Shown here piece after piece: positions 1-8,836 of a stretch of DNA of 64,000 nt. A program made the translations under genes and the position numbers. The notes beneath the pieces were generated by a model. It worked only from the letters and a program-made list of their open reading frames with translations, was not told the origin of the DNA and ran no database searches. The stretch is from contig NW_027228795.1 in the NCBI RefSeq assembly GCF_019399895.1, positions 62,001 to 126,000 on the forward strand, written 5' to 3'. Position 1 is the stretch's first letter; the number at the start of each line of letters is the position of its first letter. The DNA is from Cardiocondyla obscurior (Eukaryota > Arthropoda > Insecta > Hymenoptera > Formicidae).

Positions 1-700
1 CTTTTTTTTCGACGTATATTAAAATTTTAGTTAAGAGGAAGGTAGACCGTAGTCCATTGTAATATAAAAAAAAGGAATTTCAGAGTCTTTCAGAAAATAA
101 ATTCAATAGACGTTCACATATTCCGGGACAATTTGTTGTGGAAGCATAATAAAAACATGTAACAAATTGCGAACGGGTGCAACAACAGGATGTCAGACAA
201 AGAATTAGTCAGACATAATACAAAAATCAGAATTTAAGAGCTCATAAATATTTCAATGATAACCTGTCTGTCATAGGAAAGGAAAAATAACTTTCTCTTA
301 AAATTGTAATTGCGTACCGATCCCGAGCTTTAGAAAAACCACGCGAGAACCCAAATTACCGGAGTATGTGACGCAGACAAAGGCAATAAAGCCAGGCAAC
401 CATATGTCATATGGAATGTAAGAGTTACCTAACCATCTCTCGATGGAAATGATAGAAAATTCTGGAAGGCTCGAAGGGTAACTCGTTGAAGCGGGGGTGC
501 TTGTAGGCACATTACTTCCTCAAAAACCAATGGATTTCGGGAACTCCTCAAAAAATCTAGAAACTAAGGGCGAAAACTTAAAATAGAGAAGGGATGAAGT
601 GCGAGTGCCCATAATTTTAAGATAGAAAAGTGGAGGAATAAGCTCTGCAAATGAGAGATTAGAATCTCAGAAATGAAAATTCGGGAAGAGTCCTCCCCTT

Positions 701-740
701 TCCGAGCTTATAAAATCTTGTGCTCAGGCTGAGCACGCTC
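701..740 (+). promoter_or_regulatory. TATA promoter and start-site hairpin of copy 1
   Basis: TATAAAA lies at 709-715 in the context CGAGCTTATAAAA, the same context as copy 2 (- strand, 33074-33086). A polymerase II start is expected about 25-30 bases on, near 735-745. A perfect 7-bp hairpin, GTGCTCA-ggc-TGAGCAC, occupies 720-736; copy 2 lacks it. Sharing of the box and its flanks between diverged copies is the main support. Confidence 0.65.
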
Positions 741-840
741 TCTTGCATCTTAGCTATACCGAATAAGTTTTACTAAAAACCTCACGTGAGTGTCTTGAGT
801 GTGCAAGTCAACCCGAAGAAGCAGTTTGAAGATCTCAAAA

Positions 841-1262
841 GTAAGTTCCAACGATTTAATATGTACTTGGGCGAAAAACACGATTCCACTAAATTAATTG
901 TTTTCAAGTATTGTCTGAGAGAAAGAAATGTCTGAGTCGAGCCTCCGCGGTTTTGATTTTGTGCTGATTGTTCCTGTGATCTGTTAAATGTGAGAATATC
1001 TGCTCCGAACATCGGTTGAGACATGCTGTCGAAAAACTAGCGATTTTCTGTGGTCAACTCCGCGAAATATCGCTGGAACTTTGGCGACTGTTCTCAGCTA
1101 AAGAATCGGCAAGCGGTTCTCGCCAAAGATAGATTATGCGGAATCTTTCATGGCCGGATCGAGACCTTCGGAATTCGTCGATGACGAATCTCCTTCCCTC
1201 CATTGTTATTAAACATTAAAAAATTCAATTCAGATTTAATTAAGATCAATTAATAATTTTAG
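841..1262 (+). other. 5' intron splitting the start codon (copy 1)
   Basis: The predicted intron is 422 nt. The donor GTAAGT begins at 841 after exon sequence ending ...CTCAAAA; the acceptor ...TTAATAATTTTAG ends at 1262 and is followed by TGGAATCT. Splicing joins A840 to TG1263-1264, so the ATG exists only in the spliced RNA, in a good context (AAAATGG). The exonic GTG-like codon at 1262 is an artefact of the AG acceptor. Copy 2 has the same arrangement. Confidence 0.65.
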
Positions 1263-2075
1263 TGGAATCTCTCAATAAGAAAACGTTGAGGAAAAGTCGG
1301 GCGCGGCGGAATAAGAAGATCAAAAATCTAAGGGAATTAGTCCGCCGCTTCTTCGTACAATACCTTCTCGCGGCGGCACCTAGTGAAGAGGTATTTGTGT
1401 CTCCCGCGCGCCACGAGGAGAGACCTTGGTCTCCTCGTCCAGGCCCACCGCCACTATCTCCTATCCGCGGCGATCCGGAGCCGTTATTCGGCTATTTCCC
1501 AGAAGAAGAGGAGTCAGTTGCAAATCCTTCCGACGACCGATCTCGACTCAGTCCACGGAGCCTGATCGGAATTATTCCGCCCCACGACTCCTTCTTATAC
1601 TCCGAATTCTTTCCTCATCTCCGAGCCACGGTTTCCCGGAGATGAGCCAAGAGCCTGCCCTCTCCCTTTCACCACCTCCTTTTCCTTTCGAACCTGAGGA
1701 AGCCGACTCTCTGGGTGAAGATGACTCAATCTCTCTCCCAGGAGTAGACTTCCCCGATCAACCTCCATCTCCAGTCCCGAGTATAGAGATCCTCGAGGAG
1801 CATCCAGAGAGAGGTTAGATCCTCTCCTGAGCTTCCGCAGGGCCTGTACTCCGTGGACAGATCCTGTCCCGGAAAGGGCCTTCTCCATCGGCCCTGACCA
1901 TTTTGAGCCAGAGGAGATCAGGATTCAGGCAGCTCGGTCTGATCCTGACTCTCACTTTTTCATTTACTATCCCGGGGTGGAATTTCCTTTCCTGGCTCCG
2001 ATGCGATTAATTGACCTCGTTTTCCCGAGATCCACCGCGAGGGTGGTGGAAATCGAAGAGGTCACCATAGATTAA
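1263..2075 (+). pseudogene. Frameshifted copy of the mobile-unit proline/acidic protein gene
   Basis: The coding exon follows an untranslated exon (about 735-840) and the start-codon intron. The first stretch, to about 1560, encodes a basic N-terminus (KSRARRNKK, then a hydrophobic FFVQYLLAAAP segment) like copy 2. Reading then shifts frame between about 1560 and 1640 into a proline- and acid-rich stretch, and again near 1800 into a C-terminal stretch ending with TAA at 2073-2075. That end contains YYPGVEFPFLAP and VFPRSTARV, matching copy 2 closely. At least two frameshifts make this copy non-functional unless they are assembly errors. The function is unknown; composition suggests a nucleic-acid-binding or regulatory protein, which is inference only. 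A (CA)n run follows the stop. Confidence 0.7.
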
Positions 2076-2621
2076 CACACACACACACACATGCACACCC
2101 TTACACTCATTTAAATATTGTAAAGAACTCAACACCGCCATGCTAAAATTATATCTACTCATTCGTATGTTACCGTTCTCGTATTATTTGATTTGTAAAG
2201 TAAAAACTTTTACTCTATTTTTATATTTTAAGTGAACTGTATGAGTTTTCTGAATTGCTTATTTGTCATCCATGAATTATTTCCGATTTTTGTAATTAGA
2301 GTCATTTACTTTTAATTAAATTGTTAATTTAGTGTTATTAAAAGTGTGGGTTAATTATTTAATTATTACCCTAAACTATCCTGCCTAAGCGATCAATCAC
2401 GCCCGGTTCTATCCCAGAAAATAAGGATCTTCCTTTCTCAAAAAGAACCACTTACGCGCTCAATTGAAATCCGAAAATAATCTGCGCGTAAACGTGTAGA
2501 TTCGAATTTCGAATCTCACATAAATTCGGTGGTACGTCACCCCTACCCTACCAGCACAGACCATTCCGAGGAATTCCTTCCATTTGATTACTTAAATAAA
2601 AATAATCCTCCTGACGTAACA
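2076..2621 (+). other. 3' region of mobile unit copy 1
   Basis: AT-rich non-coding sequence follows the stop. It opens with a CA dinucleotide run at about 2075-2092. From about 2395 it resembles the corresponding end of copy 2: a CCGGTTCT-type block, a TTCTCAAAAAGAAC-type block, GCGCT, and the terminal CCTGACGTAACA. No other gene is visible. Confidence 0.55.
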
Positions 2622-3296
2622 CTGGCAACGTATCATTTTGCGGTGACGTCAGCAGATTCACGTAACCATTTTCAGCGTCTTACCTCCAGGAGCGAGATAT
2701 TGACAAAAAACAAAAAGAATTTTTAAAAATCTGACCACGTGACGTCGCGGTGACGTCAGCAGATGCCCACGTGACCATTTTCAGCGTTCTACCTTCACCA
2801 GAAGCAGAGATATTGACAAAAAACGAAAAAAAATTTTTGAAAATCTGGCAACGTATCATCGTGCGGTGACGTCAGCAAATGTCCACGTGATTATTTTCAG
2901 CGTTCTACCTTCACCAGAGGCAGAGATATTGACAAAAACGAAAAATTTTTTAATCTGGCAACGTCATTGTGCGGTGACGTCAGCAGATGCTCACGTGACC
3001 ATTTTCAGCGTCTGTTTTACCAGAAGCAGAGATATTGACAAAAAACAAAAAAAATTTTTGAAAATTGGCAACGAATCTTCGTGCGGTGACGTCAGCAGAG
3101 CCCACGTAACAATTTTCAGCGTTCTACCTCCACCAGAAGCAGAGATATTAACAAAAACAAAAAAAATTTTTGAAAATTAGACAACGTATCATTGTGCGGT
3201 GACGTCAGCAAATGCCCACGTAACAATTTTCAGCGTTCTATCTTCACCAGAAGCAGAGATATTGACAAAAACGAAAATATTTTGAAATTTTGCAAC
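2622..3296. repeat. Satellite family A, about 110-bp units with a CRE palindrome
   Basis: There are about six tandem units, each with GGTGACGTCAGCA at roughly 2642, 2749, 2861, 2975, 3087 and 3200, often followed by CACGTGA or CACGTAA. The outer part of each unit (GGCAACGTATCATTGTGCGG on one side, CACCAGAAGCAGAGATAT plus an A/T tract on the other) is shared with family B, but the central 35-40 bp are unrelated. The array is cut at its left edge by the mobile unit, so it probably continued to the left. Confidence 0.85.
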
Positions 3297-3836
3297 ATAG
3301 CATTGTGCGGCATTCAAAATAGATGCATTTAGGCTTATTCCAAGCCATTTATATTCATCAGAAGCCGAGATATGGCCAAAAACGAAAAAAATATTTTTGA
3401 AATTTTGCAACGTAGCATTGTGCGCAACTAAAAATAGAAGCATACGGGAATATTCCAAACTTTGTAATTCCACCAGCAGCCGAGATATGCCAAAAAACAA
3501 AAAAAAATATTTTGAAAATTTACAACGTAGCATTGTGCGGCAATTCAAAAAATGCATACGAGCCTATTCCGAGCCTTCTATTTACACCAGCCGAGATATG
3601 GCCAAAAACGAAAAATATTTTTGAAATTTGGCAACAAACATTGTGCGGCAATTAAAAAGATGCATACGGGCCTATTCCGAACCTTCTATTTTCACCAGCA
3701 GCCGAGATATATCTAAAAACGAAAAAAATATTTTTGAAAATTTGCAACGTAGCATTGTGCGGCAATTAAAAATGCATACGAGCCTATTCCGAGTTCTATT
3801 TTCACCAGCAGCCGAGATATTGCCAAACAAAAATAT
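3297..3836. repeat. Satellite family B, short segment left of the gypsy insertion
   Basis: About five tandem units of roughly 105-118 bp carry GCAACATAGCATTGTGCGGC, then a GATGCAT..GGGCCTATTCC core, CACCAGCAGCCGAGATATGG and an A-tract/T-tract. The segment follows family A without a gap. It is interrupted at 3836/3837 by the LTR element and resumes at 8837 in the same phase. Confidence 0.9.
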
Positions 3837-4033
3837 TGTAGCGCGCGTTGTTAAGTGACGTGTAGCTAGTGCTGCACGTTAGTTAGCATATCAATGTACG
3901 GCGGCGCTGAAGTAAGAAGGCAGTTAGTAACCGACTTAAGAATAAAGAACGGTGACTTGTACGTTGTAAAAAGATTATTCCTCCGCTGACTCGGGTTCCC
4001 GCTTACGCCGAAATAGCACAAACGCGTGCTACA
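3837..4033 (+). repeat. 5' LTR of the gypsy element
   Basis: The 197-bp LTR has 6-bp inverted ends TGTAGC/GCTACA. It contains AATAAA ('agaataaagaac', about 3941), a likely polyadenylation signal. It matches 8634-8836 almost base for base, apart from a small indel near its start and a few single changes. The primer-binding site should follow at about 4034, but I cannot assign a tRNA. Confidence 0.93.
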
Positions 4034-4134
4034 ATTATTCAGAAGTGGGATCTACTCACAGATCCAAGAAAACGAGAGGTGCTGACACGTAAGCTTGAGA
4101 TATCGGCTGGACACGTCCAAGGTTAGACGGCGGA

Positions 4135-5486
4135 ATGGATCCGAATGCGTTAAGTGTGCGGCAATTGAAGCACGTGCTAAAGCAGCACGATTTGCCTGTG
4201 GCGGGGCGAAAGGCTGAGCTTATTTTTAAGAATGCAGAGAACAGATCCGTCGAACGGATGGATACAAGAGGCGGCTCAGTATGCACCAGAGGATTGTGTG
4301 CAGGGAACAGGCCGAATAGATGCGGAGGAAGGTAACCCAGAGGATAACGTGCACGAGGAAGATCAATATGTTCTCGCGGACGAGGCCGCGACAGGAACGG
4401 CCGGGGATCTGATCAATCTTAACGCTGCTGTCCCGGCGGCACAGAAAGAGAGTTCACTGACGCGTAGAGAGCGCGAGCTAGATGCTCGAGAAATTAATAT
4501 TTTGCGAACGGAACTTGAACTATTGCGTCGAGAAAATGATGCACTACGGGCATCACCGAGGAGTAGTTTGTACACATCATCACGAACCACTCTGAGCATT
4601 CGAAATGTATGCGAGCTGCTCAGTGAATTTAACGGCAACGTAGATAATTTTGAGCGATGGAAGGCTCAAGTATTATTACTAATAAATATGTACGAGCTTG
4701 ATGAGAATGCAGCTAGAATACTGGTAGGCTCGAGATTGCGAGGAAAAGCGGCTGAATGGTATGCATCACTGGTTGAACATTTGTCGATGAATGTGGATGA
4801 TCTTCTGGAACGTATGAGCAGCATGTTTGGTCAACGCTTAAGCCGATTAGAGAGAAAACGATTGTTTGAGAACCGAACATGGCAAAGAAATGAAACCTTT
4901 GAAAACTACTGTCACGATAAGGTTATTTTAGGAAACAAAGTGCCTATAGAACACGAAGAGCTCATTGAGTACATAATTGACGGAATACCATCCGCGACGC
5001 CTGAAACCAAGCAAGCATGCAATCCTTTACAACAGTGACGGAATTGACCAAGGCATTCCGTAGAGTCGAGCTCAATGTGCCAACTACACCAAAATATAGG
5101 CAAGAAAAGATGTCTGCTATGAACTGAAAGGCAAGGATAAGGTAAATTCGAGGGGTAGTCCAGTCCCGCGAGTCAAGGATTTGGTAAGGTGTTACGCTTG
5201 CAACGAGGAGGGGCACTTTGCCAAGGATTGCCCAACCTCGAAGAAGAGGCCTAAGAAATCAGAAGTAGGTCATAAGAAGGGAACCAAGGATGCTAAAACC
5301 CAGAGACAAGTTGGATTAATTGACGATGCAGAAAAACAACCTGAGTTGCCCAGTGGTGAATCAGAAGATGAAGAGCAGTCAGAGGCTGAAAGCAAAATTC
5401 ATTTGGTGGATACTCATGGAGAATCACGAGACGAGTTTCAAAGGACGGTTGAATTGAAATTCAAGAGGAAAATCGTTGTTCTGTGA
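4135..5486 (+). pseudogene. gag: Gypsy gag remnant with SAP-like N-terminus and CCHC knuckle
   Basis: It starts at ATG 4135. The first 30-odd residues (MDPNALSVRQLKHVLKQ.., ending GRKAELI) look like a SAP motif, a DNA-binding helix-turn-helix of about 35 residues, which is unusual in a gypsy Gag. A frameshift near 4230-4330 leads into an acidic stretch, a coiled-coil-like segment rich in E/R/L, and a retrotransposon capsid-type region with WKAQ, GKAAEWY and ERMSSMFGQRL. The frame stops at 5038. After another frameshift a CCHC knuckle, CYACNEEGHFAKDC, lies at about 5193-5234, followed by a lysine-rich and acidic tail. The product would package element RNA; this copy cannot encode an intact Gag. 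Confidence 0.85.
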
Positions 5487-5489
5487 GGC

Positions 5490-8378
5490 TAGAATAGATA
5501 CTTTCAGTAACTCTCATTCGTGAGAGTATAGAGATTGCTCAGTACAATCCCCGGGAATTGAATGGAAACGATATTGTGGCATAAATAACTCTAAGTTAAT
5601 AGTAAAGGGTACTATTAAAGCTGATGTGTGTATAGATGGTAGCTGTCAGACAGTAACCCTCGGGGTAGTTTCAGATGCCACCATGTCGGTTTCATTGTTA
5701 ATTGGTAGAGATACACTAACACTATTTGGTTACAGGTTAACTCAGAGCCCAGCGTTTGACAAGGTAGTTAGTGAGCTTCTTTATATTGATACTGAGTCAA
5801 ACAACAAGGAGATTAATATCAGTAACGAGATTCCGCGAGTATTCGTGTCAATGAAACATCTATGATATTATTACGTATGTCCTAGCCGTCCTAATTTTCA
5901 AAAGTGCAGATGGAAGCTAAGCTAATATTGAAGGAGGCAAAACTGGTACAATTCCGCCCACGACGTTTGGGTCTAGCTGAGAAAGGAAAAGTTACAGTTA
6001 TCTTGAACAATTTAGTAGAGAGGGGTATCATCAGGAAGAGCACGTCTGAGTATGCGTCACCCATCGTGTTGACTCGCAAGAAGTCGGGCGAGATCAGGAT
6101 GTGTGTTGATTATCGAGCGCTTAACAAGATTTTAGCGCGTGACAATTACCCGTTACCGCTTATCGACGATCAACTTGATATGTTGCGAGAAAAACAGTTT
6201 TATAGTTTGTTAGATCTTATGATGGGTTCCATCACATTGCGATGGCGCTGATTCTATAAAATACACCGTTTGTAACCCCAATGGGTCAGTTCGAGTTTAC
6301 CAGATTGCCCTTTGTCTGAAGATAGGACCACAATTGTTTCAACGATTTCTTAATGATGTCATGGCTGAGTTGATCGAACAAATAACGTAGTAATCTATAT
6401 GGACGATATTTTTGGTAGCAACTGAAACGATAAAGGAACATTTAGAGGTCCTAAAGAAAGTCTTTTCAACATTAGTGGAGAATAAACTCGAACTGAAACA
6501 TGGGAAATGTGCATTCTTGTATTCTGAAATAGAGTATTTGGGATATCGAGTGTCCAAAAAGGGGATACAACCGACAGATAGAGGCATCGCTGCAGTGCGG
6601 AACTTCCCCGAGCCCACGACGACGAGAGAGGTACAGTCATTTGTTGGACTTCAGCCCTATTTTAAAAATTTATTAAAAACTTCTCGATTATTGCGCGACC
6701 ACTCTATAACCTGCGAAAAAGGGAGTGTTATTTAAATTCGAATCTCAGGAAAAAGAGGATTTAAAACGCTTAAAGCAAAGTTGATGGAATCACCAGTACT
6801 GGCTGTGTTTAACCCTAGGGCCTATACTGAATTGCATTGTGATGCTAGTATTCATGGGTTTGGAGCTGTTCTGCTGCAGAGACAGGCTAACAATGAGATG
6901 CACCCGGTATTTTATTTTAGTCGTCGTACTATTGAGACCAAACTCGATATCATAGTTCGAGCTAGAGACGTTAGCGATAGTTTATGCGTTGCGCAGATTT
7001 CGTATCTATCTACAAGACATAGCGTTTGTAATTGTATCTGATTGTAATGCGGTCACTCAGGCTATTGAAAAGCGTGATCTGAATGCACGCATAGCAAGAT
7101 GGAGTCTGGAGCTTCAGCATTTCGATTTTAAACTGGTACATCGACCGGACCATATGACTCATGTCGATGCTTTAAGTCGGAATTTCGGAGTTTTGGTAGT
7201 TGAGGATAACCCTTTTGAATGGAATCTAATGGTATTACAAGAAAAAGATCCGCTTATTTGGGAGATCGCCGAGAAATTAGAAAGAGCTGAAGATCCAAAC
7301 TATGAATTGCGACACGGGCTAGTTTATAAAAAGCACAGTGGGAAACTTCTGTTTCTGGTGCCAAAATCTATGGAAATACACGTACTATTCAGATACCATA
7401 ACGAGATGGGTCATGTCGGTGCCGGTAAAATGATAGATTCGATCCGGCGTACGTATTGGTTCCCATCAATACGTGAAAAATGCGAGGCACATGTACGACA
7501 TTGTTTAAAGTGCATATCATTTTCGCCCAGCAGTGGCCGAAAAGAAGGGTATCTGCACCCTATTCCTAAAGGAAGCATTCCATTTGAAGTCATCCATATT
7601 GACCATTTCGGGCCGGTAGATAAGAAGCTGTCATCAAAAAAGTATATTCTGTTAGTAGTAGACGCATTTTCGAAGTTTGTCCATTTGCGACAAAACTACC
7701 AACTCTAAAGAAGTCATCTATTGGTTGTCAGTTCTTTCAAAGTTATAACAAACCAAGCATCATTGTGTCTAACCAGGCACCCATACCTCTCAAGAGTTTG
7801 AATGTTTCCTCAAGGAACGAGGCATTCGTCACGTCAAGACGGTGGGCTCACCACAGGCGAACGGTCAGGCAGAGCGACTGAACAGGGTGATCGCACCGTG
7901 CTTAGCCAAGCTGATGAGTAATGAGAAAAACGGTCAGTGGTATAAAGTGTTGCCTGAAATAGAATACTCCATTAACAACACTGTTAGTCAGTCAACGGGC
8001 AAAAGCCCAAGCCAATTGGTATTCGGTATAGAACAGCGAAGCACTCACACTGATCAGTTAAGAGATATTTTAAAAGCTCTCAATGATCCTCCATTTCGGG
8101 ATTTAGCCGCGTTGCGTGCCCAAGCGGCCGAACATAACTTGCGCTCGCAACAGCGTAAGAAGAATTACTATGACCAACGACGTAAAGCACCTAAATTATA
8201 TAACCCAGGAGATTTAGTGATGCTCCGCAATTTTGACAGCACTCCTGGCGTTAGCCGAAAGACTATCCCTCAGTTCAGGGGGCCATATGAAATTACCAAA
8301 ATATTAAGAAATAATCGTTACGTTGTGTCAGACCCGCCGAACTTACAGAATACTCAACGATCCTACTCGGGCATCTGA
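5490..8378 (+). pseudogene. pol: Gypsy pol remnant (protease, RT, RNase H, integrase)
   Basis: Domains in order. Protease-like, 5490-5865: the active-site region reads DTFS rather than the usual DTG[SA]. Reverse transcriptase, about 5904-6735: PIVLTRKKSGEIRMCVDYRAL, and YMDD at 6396-6407 with stop codons directly before it and a frame change after it. RNase H, about 6781-7190: CDASIHGFGAVL. Integrase, about 7190-8378: zinc module H..H..CLKC near 7395-7515, the first catalytic Asp in HIDHFGP, the second catalytic position reading SNQ instead of SD.G, a frame break at 7708-7842, then NGQAERLNR and a C-terminal FRGPYEI (GPY/F module). Multiple frame breaks and the substituted protease and integrase residues make it inactive. 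Confidence 0.88.
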
Positions 8379-8633
8379 TGTTAAGTTAATTTACGCCCTT
8401 GGGTAAATCCCAATGCCTGAGTCGCTAACAAAAACCGATGCTTTACTATTATTATCATATATGTATTACTCACCATTATATTTAAACTACTTTACTATTG
8501 TATTTATCGTATTAGTTGATAAGTTCTGCCACCACCGTTGAATTTTACTATTCAAGATACCGCTCGCCCGTTATAATTTCTTATTTAGTTTACTTTCTAG
8601 TTTGAAGGACCAAACTATACAGGATGGCCGAAT

Positions 8634-8836
8634 TGTAGCGCGCGCGCTAGTTGTAAGTGACGTGTAGCTAGTGCTGCACGTTAGTTAGGCATATCAATGT
8701 ACGGCGGCGCTGAAGTAAGAAGGCAGTTAGTAACCGACTCAAGAATAAAGAACGGTGACTTGTACGTTGTAAAAAGATTATTCCTCCGCTGACTCGGGTT
8801 CCCGCTTACGCCGAAATAGCACAAACGCGTGCTACA
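8634..8836 (+). repeat. 3' LTR of the gypsy element
   Basis: The 203-bp LTR matches the 5' LTR and ends GCTACA, followed by the target duplication ATAT and by satellite sequence in phase. The 255 bp between the pol stop (8378) and the LTR are untranslated. The upstream polypurine tract is weak (GGATGGCCGAA, directly before TGTAGC). Confidence 0.93.

Larger units (their letters stand above)
1..2621 (+). mobile_element. Gene-bearing mobile unit, copy 1 (left end outside window)
   Basis: This is the right-hand part of a dispersed unit whose other copy lies inverted at 30813-33827. Alignment by eye shows collinear similarity: the block at 435-560, the stretch around 'gtggaggaataag' (about 630), the TATA region near 709, the splice donor at 841, the coding exon and the terminal segment near 2400-2621. 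It ends in CCTGACGTAACA, the same terminus as copy 2, and the next base (2622) falls in the middle of a satellite unit, so the copy was inserted into the satellite. The left terminus and any target duplication are beyond base 1. The ends suggest integrase-mediated mobility (a long solo LTR, or a non-autonomous element with short terminal inverted repeats). The family is not one I recognise. Confidence 0.7.
3837..8836 (+). mobile_element. Ty3/gypsy LTR retrotransposon inserted in the satellite
   Basis: A full-length 5.0-kb element is bounded by LTRs of 197 and 203 bp starting TGTAGC and ending GCTACA. It is flanked by the 4-bp duplication ATAT (3833-3836 and 8837-8840) inside the satellite A/T palindrome. 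Internal order is gag (SAP-like segment, capsid-like segment, CCHC knuckle), protease, reverse transcriptase, RNase H, integrase, which is the Ty3/gypsy order. No envelope-like frame is present. The LTRs differ at only a few positions, implying a recent insertion, yet the internal coding sequence carries many frameshifts. Either a defective RNA was copied in trans or part of the damage is sequencing or assembly error. Confidence 0.93.

Noticed and set aside
782..1024. Short - strand frame in mobile unit copy 1
   Set aside because: It spans the predicted exon 1/intron boundary on the opposite strand and has no counterpart in copy 2.
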